DNA from: Kluyveromyces lactis
Taxonomy: Eukaryota; Ascomycota; Saccharomycetes; Saccharomycetales; Saccharomycetaceae
NCBI RefSeq assembly: GCF_000002515.2
Contig: NC_006037.1
Span: 124,001-188,000, forward strand
Reading direction: 5' to 3'
Length of the DNA: 64,000 nt
In this document: in pieces, positions 42,001 to 49,616 of the stretch
How positions within the stretch are numbered: the first letter of the stretch is position 1
How the letters are laid out: each line of letters opens with the position of its first letter
The notes under the pieces: model-generated
The model's input: only the letters and a program-made list of their open reading frames with translations
What the model was told of the DNA's origin: nothing
Databases searched by the model: none
Program-made: the position numbers and the translations under genes

Positions 42001-43404
42001 GGAAACCGCAGCTTGAGCTGTATCAGTAGTTGACGAGGTTGTTGCTTCTGGAGAAGTAGTTTCCGGAGTGGTGGTAATTGGAGTGGTAACTACAGGTGTA
42101 GTGGTATCCGGCGTAGTAGTTACCGGCGTAGTAGTTACCGGTGCAGTGGTTATAGATGTAGTAGTGTCTGGAGGTGTGGTTTCTGGAGTTGTAGTTACCG
42201 GAGACGAAGTTTCTGGAAGTGTAGTATCTGGGGATATGATATCATCGGGGGTACTCGTATCGTTATCTATTGGGACGCCCACAAAGGAACTGCTGGATCC
42301 AGGTTCGGTTGATGTTTCAGTCAGGTGAGACTCTGACGGTGATGGAGACGGAGACGGTGACGGTGATGGAGACGGTGACGGTGATGGTGATGGTGATGGT
42401 GATGGTGATGGTGATGGTGATGGTGATGGTGATGGTGATGGTGATGGTGATGGTGATGGTGATGGTGATGGTGATGGAGAAGGTGTGTAGGATATAGTAG
42501 TATCAACATCTACTGTGGAAGCTACAGTTGCAGAAAGGCTGGGAACGTCTTCCGATGATGTATCTGTAAAAAATGATTCTGACTGTGAAGGTGAAGGAGA
42601 AACTGAAACCGAGTCCGACGACGAGACTGCATCCTGACTATCAAAGGATGCACCTGCAGAGGGAGCGCTTGATGTTATTTCCTCGATAGAGCTGGTTATC
42701 GGGGTAGTATCCTCGGCCTCAGACGATGTCAATACTTCTGAAGAAGTATGCTCGTCAGAAGAAGCAGACACGTCAGAAGACTGAAGAAAATCCGAGATTA
42801 GGTTTCCATTCGAGGAAGTTGTAACTATTTTCATATCACTACCTATGAATGGTGAAGATGAGGTAGTAGTATCAGGGCTTGATGTGGACGTTTCTAAATG
42901 GAACGAAAAGAACTCCAATAGCGGTGTTGTTTGCGTCCCAAAATCTTCTGAGCTCAAATCAGCAACATTGGCATACAATTCGCTGCTCGTTGACAGTTCT
43001 GTTGTTGATATCGATGAGTCTTCTATGCTTGTATCAACGTCTGTATCAGACAGATCGGTACTTGTCGGCACTTCTGTGCTTGTATCAACGTCCGTATCAG
43101 ATAGATCTGTACTTGTCACTTCTGTCGTTGAATAATCATCTGGAAACGAACTAGAGGCCAATTCTAAGTCACTCTGGGTACTATTAACTGTAACGTCCCG
43201 CCTTCGTACTGCTATAATTGGTTTAGATGTAAATATAAGCTCTGCAGCCTGCGTTTGTTCGTTCGCCGCTGAAGTAGTACCGAAATGTTTAGAAATAGAC
43301 GATGAGTGCCAAAACCAGCTCGGAAGTATCCGTCCTTCGCAACATATTATAAGAGCAAATAGCCACAGCAGTGGATAATGGTAGGTATTACGTCGTACGT
43401 GCAT
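39010..43404 (-). CDS. HKR1: Signalling mucin Hkr1
   Basis: 1,464-residue type I membrane protein. The signal peptide is at about 1-25. A large S/T/P-rich mucin part runs to about 750; it holds a duplicated TSTDLSDTDVDTS element (about 96-128), an uninterrupted Ser-Pro array (about 306-356) and TTxP repeats (about 390-448). The region at about 763-905 fits the HMH domain shared by Hkr1 and Msb2. A G/S-rich linker, one transmembrane helix (about 971-996) and a 465-residue acidic cytoplasmic tail follow. The long tail points to Hkr1 rather than Msb2. Hkr1 is an osmosensor upstream of the Sho1 branch of the HOG pathway. Equivalent to YDR420W between ARO80 and RAD30. S. cerevisiae Hkr1 is longer (1,802). 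Confidence 0.93.
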   Translation of the reverse strand: MHVRRNTYHYPLLWLFALIICCEGRILPSWFWHSSSISKHFGTTSAANEQTQAAELIFTSKPIIAVRRRDVTVNSTQSDLELASSSFPDDYSTTEVTSTDLSDTDVDTSTEVPTSTDLSDTDVDTSIEDSSISTTELSTSSELYANVADLSSEDFGTQTTPLLEFFSFHLETSTSSPDTTTSSSPFIGSDMKIVTTSSNGNLISDFLQSSDVSASSDEHTSSEVLTSSEAEDTTPITSSIEEITSSAPSAGASFDSQDAVSSSDSVSVSPSPSQSESFFTDTSSEDVPSLSATVASTVDVDTTISYTPSPSPSPSPSPSPSPSPSPSPSPSPSPSPSPSPSPSPSPSPSPSPSPSPSESHLTETSTEPGSSSSFVGVPIDNDTSTPDDIISPDTTLPETSSPVTTTPETTPPDTTTSITTAPVTTTPVTTTPDTTTPVVTTPITTTPETTSPEATTSSTTDTAQAAVSSTSSYSTTLSTADTVPVTIETTPSTSQLDTIPTTATSSEVNDTPTTTTSQVNTNPFTTLSTNILPSETGTTSESLLILVSTVESTPESTIIMDVSTSSPDMVSPTSGEISSIVPVSTSVILQDTDVSSSTSTEMVVISSEAPGASSILQESTTFTDITSGSDIQLERSTTSIIASSVTSGTTASESTNVFTVFSSTESASTHHSLASSSIITQTINSGASASFISETRQPMATSVSATLDGSIVNSGLTSNNNWLPTTLVIEPTAAHATSAATSADLGATSTLPQAINPASDVPLPDGYTVITVGFKEPLNYPFLIANPLASAQIFNFLPKVLVRPFQLTTTGAAPVYRRSWNIFKKGINTHLLSSSLPTYDDVQVKSIVPLVIQNVSYIVSIAEVYFPTESVHTLQELVLDSSSILYSNPVSYLADLASLINPAIPLTGLTYSGSSGSSSGNGSGGDSDGNGNGSGEGTGGNGAEKDNSSNNAALWGSLDAGLTSGFPNHDTVIRFVCMVTVLTAFILCLVGLILVFLKNLYKRTNCAQRMHLTEKNWPEIPTFYSHHMNGSTDSPMRNMFYSGSQFSDSDTTEEDSHSAEYIDDDLIITGENTVYSISQGITYYVDEDGNFFFAGVGKDVHTSEPEKLEKIIHDKTETVTVEPILPYYNEKDDDLTDETEPFDMGELEVDEDGNIALPESDLENTILQVASDREEIRSRSPIGTNDGSYLQHQIPNIFPSVTSNSAHVNSDTMATAVTQTLLSSNGSGGILDLTGNNGTYDEYLYDATQDEIDDPPIITNSGLEEFSSGHISSIDLDDEIDIDIEDYDDDVSDVNVGDYDEFDEEMYRHLSRSDILQNFGSGSSTGLASRLASLQGTSTDSGTSFNMHNVGSYIGAHTSTLSSNGRNPSDNSYGGVPPKRPERSSLVFDFNGLYDETPLLNRSASMVSPSQTPEKHTGSKRTSRNLSKEFAAELGITEEQLKTMERHPSAVPSYNSQSRTSNKK
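42335..42486. repeat. Hexanucleotide repeat encoding (Ser-Pro)n in HKR1
   Basis: Tandem GGTGAT on the plus strand, about 16 perfect copies in 42380-42477, with GAC/GGA variants toward 42335. Read on the minus strand it encodes about 25 Ser-Pro dipeptides. The hexamer has no stop in several frames, which creates false Val-Met and poly-His frames. Copy number is likely to vary between strains. Confidence 0.95.
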
Positions 43405-43885
43405 TCAAAGGTATCAATAGTAGAATCTTGATTTGACAAAACACATCCAAATGAGAATGTCGTCTATAATCTGAGAATGAAAGCTTCTCCAGATTTAATG
43501 AGGTGGTTCTTGTAAAAGAAAATGAGTTGTAGTCCAAAGTAGCTGTATAACAGCCTGGAAGCTGTTCAGAGAATATGTGTGCGTTAGCTGCTTTTAACGC
43601 TGGGTATCGCTTGCTTCCCTCTTCCTGTTGACCTTTTGAGGTTAAAAAGATCTGGCTAAAATTACAACTTACACACTTATTTAACAAACATTGGATCTCT
43701 TAATTGTCTATTTTAAGTTCGAAATCGAATGTGGAATTCAGAAAAGAAAGAAAGACGAAAAGCAAGATATTACCCGGATATGCGACTGGAACCTCGTTAC
43801 TAACCACGCTCCTCATATAAATGCCACTGGTAAGACGATGATACGATTAACTATAAATATACAAGTATATGTGGGTGGAGATTTA
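43405..43885. other. Intergenic: HKR1 promoter and RAD30 3' end
   Basis: 481 bp. No supported feature. Confidence 0.5.
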
Positions 43886-45823
43886 TCACTTCTTGAAGAA
43901 CTTCATGATTCCTCCATCTTTTTTTTTGGGTTTTTGCACTGATGCGGCATTCTTCTTAGCTTTCTTTCCGAAGAGAAGGATTCTTTCTGCGTGCGTCAGC
44001 ATTGTTGAGTTCTCTGATACTCCGTTAATCTGTTCTGATAATTGAACTGATAGATGATAATCGACGTGCTCTTGGAACAGTTTTTTGTCCTGTAGAGTTT
44101 CCCCGCACTGTTTGCAAGTTAAATTTTCAGCCATTGTAGGAGGAGAAGAAGCACTTGGTGGTTCTCCCTCGAGTGTCTCTGAAACAGACGCATCATAAGG
44201 GCCACCTTTCGAATCTGAATGTATGTCTTCACCTTCTATCTTTACGACGTTGTTATCAGTTGAAGATGATTTTGAGATTGCTCGATTACCGAACATATCA
44301 AGGACAGTTTTCCCCTTGTCTATTATATCAAAATTGGAAAGAGTCAACGAGAGTTCTCTCAAAGGGTAAACACCGGCAAGCTTGCCATGTTGCTTATCAA
44401 TCTCGTTTATCAATTTTGTTGCATTGATGAATAACTCTCTGGACGTTATACTACTTGAAGCGGTAGTGATTCTTCGGGTTTGAGTATATTTCATGCCTGC
44501 TTTGCCCTTAATCATGATAACAATTGTTCTTGGCATTATTACCTTTTCATATTCTTGTTCTAAGTCATGTACACGGTAGTTTAGTTCACTGCAAAAGATT
44601 TCAAGCCATTCAATGCAGTCAATAACGCTAGCACAATCATCATTTCTCAAATTTTTCTTCGACATCATAGATTTTGGCAATGGTCGCGGTTCGACAGGCA
44701 ACCTGAATTGGCCTCTTACTAATTGATAGATTTTCGCACTTATTTTGGCAACATCGGCTTCATTAATGTTGTACTCTCTAGACCTTTGTATATCTCTGCA
44801 TATGATTTTCTTGAGCATGAATTTTCTGATGTCATCGCTTGAAACTGGCCATGAATCTCTAATGAACTTTATAGAATGTTCTTTGGGAAGTTCCATCAAA
44901 TCAATTAATTCCTTTCCACGTATGCCACCCAATGTCCAAAAGGAATTGATTTCAAACTTCCCGCAATCAAGGAAATCATCTATACAGTTGTTCTTTACAA
45001 TGGTTTGCGCATTGGGTTTCTTGTAATTAGAAGCAAGCTTGCTAAGATTCTTCGTCATTGATATACCACAAGATGTGGTATATCCCAACATATCATCAAT
45101 TTGGTTTCTGATTGTGTTAGTAGAATTACTTGCTAAGCACATAAGGACATCATCCCAATCCTCAAATAAGGGCCTATTCTGTGAATTGAATACCTCTCCA
45201 CTGAACTGAATGCTGAGTTTAGTTGGTAAACTGGGTAAATGGTCATTTAAATCGTACCTTCCATCCTGGAAAATACCCCTAATATCAGCAAAATCGGTAT
45301 AGGAATCATCCATGAGAAGTTCATAAAATAATTTGCGTCCCAATTCTATGAAAGCTTCGTCCACACTGGCTTTCTCAACTAAATCGTATTCATCTTGAAA
45401 TAATTTGATGAGTTTGCGACTTTCTCTTCTGTACGGTTCTAAGGCAACTTTATAGTTTGTTGGACTTAACTTTTTACTCTCGTCTTCTACCCATGATCCG
45501 CACCCATCATGGTACTGCCAATAGTCTTCCCCTTTACGGAAAACAGCTGTGTGTATCGGAATGATTTTATCACACTTTTTTATCGCATCAAGTATGCTCT
45601 CCATGCGGGACACATTATACTTTCGAGCTGCATAAGAAACGGCTAAAATACTAGTCCATTGTACTGCAACTACCGGATCATCCCTTGAAAAACCGCATCG
45701 TACCTGTTCTACCTGTGCAAAAAAGGCATTGACATCAATGTGTGCAATGCATGCTAATGGAGAAAGAAAGCTCTTCTCTTTGTCATTCAAATCAATCAAA
45801 TCTCGCCATCTGTATTTCGACAT
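43886..45823 (-). CDS. RAD30: DNA polymerase eta (Rad30)
   Basis: 645-residue Y-family polymerase for translesion synthesis past UV cyclobutane dimers. The catalytic acids D30 (AHIDVNAFFAQ), D155 and E156 (SVDEAFIEL) have the same numbers as in S. cerevisiae. Finger, thumb and little-finger regions follow to about 510. A UBZ zinc finger lies at about 565-590, with the CxxC pair in CKQCGE and the His in EHVDYH. The C-terminus is basic and ends GGIMKFFKK, a PCNA-binding motif that lacks the usual glutamine. Length is close to S. cerevisiae (632). The start is the first ATG. Equivalent to YDR419W. Confidence 0.97.
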   Translation of the reverse strand: MSKYRWRDLIDLNDKEKSFLSPLACIAHIDVNAFFAQVEQVRCGFSRDDPVVAVQWTSILAVSYAARKYNVSRMESILDAIKKCDKIIPIHTAVFRKGEDYWQYHDGCGSWVEDESKKLSPTNYKVALEPYRRESRKLIKLFQDEYDLVEKASVDEAFIELGRKLFYELLMDDSYTDFADIRGIFQDGRYDLNDHLPSLPTKLSIQFSGEVFNSQNRPLFEDWDDVLMCLASNSTNTIRNQIDDMLGYTTSCGISMTKNLSKLASNYKKPNAQTIVKNNCIDDFLDCGKFEINSFWTLGGIRGKELIDLMELPKEHSIKFIRDSWPVSSDDIRKFMLKKIICRDIQRSREYNINEADVAKISAKIYQLVRGQFRLPVEPRPLPKSMMSKKNLRNDDCASVIDCIEWLEIFCSELNYRVHDLEQEYEKVIMPRTIVIMIKGKAGMKYTQTRRITTASSSITSRELFINATKLINEIDKQHGKLAGVYPLRELSLTLSNFDIIDKGKTVLDMFGNRAISKSSSTDNNVVKIEGEDIHSDSKGGPYDASVSETLEGEPPSASSPPTMAENLTCKQCGETLQDKKLFQEHVDYHLSVQLSEQINGVSENSTMLTHAERILLFGKKAKKNAASVQKPKKKDGGIMKFFKK

Positions 45824-46103
45824 TATGCTATACCATCAATTTCCTGAAATGCGATCTTTAGCACCCAGCTGCTTACTTTAGTTTCCATTTCACTTCGAAT
45901 ATCTACGTTGTACTAAGGCACTTGTTTTAATGAACCCCGTACAATTCAACAGAACAAGAGATGAGATGAGATGACTTGTTCAAAAAGAAAAAAGTAAATA
46001 GGAATAGGAACGCCGATAAAGAGTCATTACTTAAATGCATATAATTCAGTTCCTCACCACTCTAGGTGTATGGCTAGTAGGACGCGATGACTTATTTACT
46101 TAA

Positions 46104-46985
46104 TTATTGAACTTGTAGACTGACCTTACTTATCCCTGTGAATTGGCTTAATAACTGAATTAGTTTAGATATCCATGAAGAATGACGGGAGTCTACTTTA
46201 TCTAGAGCTAGATCAATAGATTTGTCGGAATATTTTACGACAAACAACATGAATAGTAGTATGAGCGATTGAGACATTATACGCTTCCCGAGGTATGTTA
46301 CTATGCCTCTACTGATTGTGAGAAGCTTTGTCAGTATTCTTTTGAGGGTGATCCAAATAGCATAGAATTCTTCACTCTTATCAGATAGACCTGATCCGAT
46401 CGGCGCGAGACTTATACCATTTTGGATTGAATTGGGTCGTAGGGTAGCGAGAGTCTCATATACTTCTCTTCTAATCTTCTCTGATCCGTTATCCATGTCG
46501 TTATCATTTGTTAGCATCAATACACTATTCGTTTCATCTTGATATTCAGGCCCCTCATTTCCATCAAACGTATTAGAATGGCTTATCTGCCACCACATAA
46601 ACTCTAATTCTGAAAGTAGTTCTCGCGCAACGATGGTCCCCATAGCGTATGTCTTCATGGTGTGGATCAACAATTCAATGTAGGCTCTTTTAGCTTCAGT
46701 CTTCGACAATCCTTCCTTACTCTTCCATGCCTCCCATTTACGTAAGGCTAAGTTATAATCCGGTGATGTAGGATTACCGTCCGGCTTATCCAATATATGG
46801 CTGACGTCTCCTTCTGTGGACTGTTTGAACAATGCATATAGTTGAATCCTCACATTCGCTGGTGGTCTTGGTAATGAGTGATACCCTTTTTGAGAGGAAA
46901 GGGTTTGAATTGTAACAATAGCTTTCTCAAACACACGATCTACAGAGTCATCGGACATTGTACTTTCTTGTAGCGGTAACGGCAT
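46104..46985 (-). CDS. ATG37: Acyl-CoA-binding, tail-anchored membrane protein (ACBD5/Atg37-like)
   Basis: 293 residues from the ATG at 46985; the ATG at 46958 (MSDDSVDRVFEKA) begins where homology of the family usually begins and may be the true start. The N-terminal 100 residues are an acyl-CoA-binding domain (SVDRVFEKA, RIQLYALFKQSTEGDV, KWEAWKSKEGLSKTEAKRAYIEL). Near the C-terminus a hydrophobic helix SQSLILLFMLFVVKY (about 242-256) precedes a short tail. This is the layout of peroxisomal Atg37 and animal ACBD5, which bind acyl-CoA and act in pexophagy and membrane contacts. S. cerevisiae has no gene at this position between RPL12B and RAD30 and, to my knowledge, no clear Atg37. Peroxisomal location is inferred from the family. 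Confidence 0.85.
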   Translation of the reverse strand: MPLPLQESTMSDDSVDRVFEKAIVTIQTLSSQKGYHSLPRPPANVRIQLYALFKQSTEGDVSHILDKPDGNPTSPDYNLALRKWEAWKSKEGLSKTEAKRAYIELLIHTMKTYAMGTIVARELLSELEFMWWQISHSNTFDGNEGPEYQDETNSVLMLTNDNDMDNGSEKIRREVYETLATLRPNSIQNGISLAPIGSGLSDKSEEFYAIWITLKRILTKLLTISRGIVTYLGKRIMSQSLILLFMLFVVKYSDKSIDLALDKVDSRHSSWISKLIQLLSQFTGISKVSLQVQ

Positions 46986-48231
46986 CAACGGTCTTCCAGC
47001 TTGTCCTTGTTATTTCTTATTTTACTTTAAGGTGTACAACATTGAACGGTCTGCATGGTTTTCATTTTGTTATCTTTTTCTTTAAGTCATGATGATGCTC
47101 TTTAATACAGTGGAAAGGATACATCATCAACGCTTGAAAAGTAAGAGGCGTATCGGATGGACCGCTGTCGGTGCTTTAAGATACCTGTTAGAGTATTACA
47201 GCGCTCCACAAGGTTACAATGGGAATCAACGTCCACTGCATGGAAAAAAAACTATGTGCAAAAATACTATATAACCATAAGAATCAGGGCCCACAAGTAA
47301 ACGATTTTCTAATAGAAGCACCTGCTTCTCATAAGTCAATCAATCACATGAGAGAAAGAACTATATTTGTACAGTCCCATTTTGCTATCAAGTACTAAAC
47401 AATAGCATGAAAACCCTTAAAAGTCACAGAAAAGTATACTTCATTTCAAATTATGATCCGACAAGTGAAACAAGAGAAATACAATGTCGAAAGAATATAA
47501 TGTTTGTCAGTGAAATGGACCAATATAACCAACTCACAAAAGAGATTTCAGGTATATCTTGGTGAGTAATAGACAAAGATTTAATATTGTTTGCTATTAA
47601 ATTGGATCTTAGTACGTTGGAAAATAAAAGTATCAATACCATTGAAAAAACTCGAAAGAACTATACTTCGGATATGCTGCCACAAATATCAGATGATGGA
47701 TCAGCAAAACTTCTTACTAAGTGTACTAAGAAACAAGATATCTCACTTGCTCCGTTTCCACAAAATGAGAAAACCGATACCATTCTTCAATCATAGCAGA
47801 ACTCCAAAATTCAATCGAGAAATAATCAATGATTCACTTTAACCAAGCTCCAGAGTGTAGACAAACGTTTTGAAGTATATGGATCAAATTTGATATGAAA
47901 CGATAAACTTTGATTTTTTGGAAAATTCATGTTGTTCTGTTGTTTAGTTCCAAGATGGATGGAATAATTGTACTGTTCAAATATAGTTCCTGTGATGTGA
48001 TAAAAAGTTAGTGATTGGGCCGGAACGTTCTGTTTATTAGAATAATGAAAAGTGGAATATAATTCCTGTTAATAGTAAGTACCTTGATTCATATGGATGG
48101 ATGGAATGGTAGAGAGTTAAAACGAAAATAGATTAAGTTTTTGTTTATTGTAATAAAAACCCTAGACTAGAAAATACAGAAATGATGGAATGCATTTATC
48201 CTCTTTCAGACAATTGGTGATTGGATATAAT
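46986..48231. other. Intergenic: ATG37-like promoter and RPL12 3' end
   Basis: 1,246 bp between two minus-strand genes. Small frames (47089-47274, 47587-47796) have no visible protein character. No splice signals of the GTATGT...TACTAAC type were found. An AACCCTAG element near 48157 is Tbf1-like but lies 3' of RPL12. Confidence 0.45.
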
Positions 48232-48729
48232 TTAGTTTTCTGGAATTTCAATTTCACCAGCGTTGATAGCTTCGATGATGTCGTGTGGGTTCTTGTAGTT
48301 AACACGACAACCGACGGATTGAGCAGTACCCAAGATTTCCTTGGTGACAGAAGCCAAGTTCTTACCGAAAGACTTTTCTCTCATTTGCTTAGCAACTTCG
48401 ATGATGTCTTCCAATTGCAAGTTACCACTGTGTTTGACGTTCTTGTCCTTCTTTCTGTCTCTTGGTGGTTCCTTCAAAGCGGTGATAACCAAAGAGGAAG
48501 CGGATGGAACAACAGAAGCAGTAGCTTGTCTGTTTTGGATCTTCAATTGAACAGTAACCTTGATACCCTTGAAATCCTTGGTGGCCTTGGCGATATCTTC
48601 ACCAACCTTCTTTGGGGACAAACCCAATGGACCAATCTTTGGAGCCAAAGCAGCGGAAGCACCAACTTCACCACCGACAGCTCTCAAGTACAAGTACTTG
48701 ACTTCATTTGGATCAAACTTTGGAGGCAT
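48232..48729 (-). CDS. RPL12: 60S ribosomal protein uL11 (Rpl12)
   Basis: 165 residues, identical in length to yeast Rpl12A/B. It binds the GTPase-associated centre of 25S rRNA at the base of the P stalk. Characteristic blocks are [20 protein letters not shown], the proline-rich loop with its lysines, and the C-terminal RNA-binding part [22 protein letters not shown]. Codon bias is extreme. There is no intron. It is the single pre-duplication counterpart of YEL054C and YDR418W, and its neighbours MAK10 and RAD30 come from those two loci. The opposite strand has a 202-codon open frame over the whole gene, a by-product of codon bias. Confidence 0.98.
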   Translation of the reverse strand: MPPKFDPNEVKYLYLRAVGGEVGASAALAPKIGPLGLSPKKVGEDIAKATKDFKGIKVTVQLKIQNRQATASVVPSASSLVITALKEPPRDRKKDKNVKHSGNLQLEDIIEVAKQMREKSFGKNLASVTKEILGTAQSVGCRVNYKNPHDIIEAINAGEIEIPEN

Positions 48730-49013
48730 TTTGTGTCTAATTCGTCTATCCTACTTGGGTATGGAGACTTCGTAAACCAAGAAGTAATATTAAAGTAAAG
48801 CTGATATAAAACAACTAATAATAATATATAATAATATATGCAATGGATAAATTAACTACCAATCTTGAATAATAATCGTTATTGTAATTGAAAAGTTCCT
48901 TTACTTTTACAGATTTACCATTGTGTTGAAACGTTGGATTATCCCCCCAGTGCTCGTCTTTGGAAAATTTCCTGTAGGCTCGAACTGGGCAGACTGCCAC
49001 CTGGGGAAACGGC

Positions 49014-49148
49014 TAGGCAGGGGAGTTCTGTCTAGCTTCCAGGAAGGCGGGCAGTAATGGGAACCACTAGGCAGAGGCCCTGTCTGGGTTTTCCTTCCCA
49101 GTGGCATCCAAGCCCACTATCCTAGAAAGAATTGGGATGTTAGGCAAG
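49014..49148 (-). promoter_or_regulatory. Cluster of IFHL-type motifs (TCTGCCTA)
   Basis: TAGGCAGG (49014-49021), TCTGTCTA (49027-49034), TAGGCAGA (49068-49075) and TAGGCAAG (49141-49148) are exact or near copies, in both orientations, of TCTGCCTA. That motif is known as the Ifh1/Fhl1-associated (IFHL) element of yeast ribosomal protein promoters. 285-420 bp upstream of the RPL12 ATG. The one exact match is at 49068-49075. Confidence 0.65.
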
Positions 49149-49363
49149 GGGATGCAACATAGATTCCACCAAGGAATTTTCGAAATTTGACAAAAAGGAC
49201 GCAAATTTCTTGGTACGAAGAACGGAACAAAAGTAAGAGAGTATGGGCCAGAAAGTTGCTCGCAGAGCTGAGATCGTTGCACATCTAATGAGGCCTGCTT
49301 GGTAGTGCTTTTGGTCTTGTCCTTTGGCTGGGATTACGCAGGGAATCGAATAATATGCCTATG

Positions 49364-49371
49364 TCACGTGA
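49364..49371. promoter_or_regulatory. E-box TCACGTGA (Cbf1-type)
   Basis: Palindromic TCACGTGA, 635 bp upstream of the RPL12 ATG and close to the Rap1 site. Cbf1 takes part in ribosomal protein gene control in several yeasts. Confidence 0.5.
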
Positions 49372-49428
49372 TATCAGGATTTCTCTCAAAACTTCTCTTT
49401 CGGGAACTTTTTTAAGGGGAATGAAAAT

Positions 49429-49440
49429 ACACCCATACAT
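49429..49440 (+). promoter_or_regulatory. Rap1-binding site
   Basis: ACACCCATACAT is a full match to the Rap1 consensus used in ribosomal protein promoters. It is about 700 bp upstream of the RPL12 ATG, farther than the usual few hundred. Confidence 0.75.
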
Positions 49441-49539
49441 ATTATACAAAATATATGGAGGCACTGATGTTGCACAGTCTCATGTTTTCTTGTTTATTTT
49501 CGTCTGTGAACCCTTCACGGTCACTATCACACAGGTAAA

Positions 49540-49547
49540 TTAGGGTT
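49540..49547 (-). promoter_or_regulatory. Tbf1-like site AACCCTAA
   Basis: TTAGGGTT on the plus strand reads AACCCTAA on the minus strand. This form is bound by Tbf1 at ribosomal protein and snoRNA genes. 70 bp beyond the MAK10 stop and 811 bp from RPL12. Confidence 0.45.
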
Positions 49548-49616
49548 CATACAATTACCGATTCAGATGTACACTGATATTTCTATATGGCCGTTTATAT
49601 ACATGCAATATCACCA

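Larger units (their letters stand above)
48730..49616. other. Long RPL12 upstream region with GC-rich island
   Basis: 887 bp between RPL12 and the 3' end of MAK10. The part at 48940-49340 is clearly richer in G and C than its surroundings. Repeated TCTGCCTA-type motifs, a Rap1 site, an E-box and a Tbf1-like site are listed separately. I see no 5'-UTR intron signals. The proximal 48730-48930 is AT-rich. Confidence 0.7.

Noticed and set aside
42270-42509. Val-Met and poly-His open frames over the HKR1 repeat
   Set aside because: By-products of the GGTGAT hexamer read in other frames.
48190-48798. 202-codon open frame on the strand opposite RPL12
   Set aside because: It mirrors an extremely codon-biased gene; the residue pattern (S, L, V, W, N rich) is that of an antisense shadow. 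S. cerevisiae has a similar dubious frame over RPL12B.
49345-49352. TTCGATTCC on the minus strand as B-box of a Pol III gene
   Set aside because: No A-box at proper spacing and no T-run terminator in the right place.
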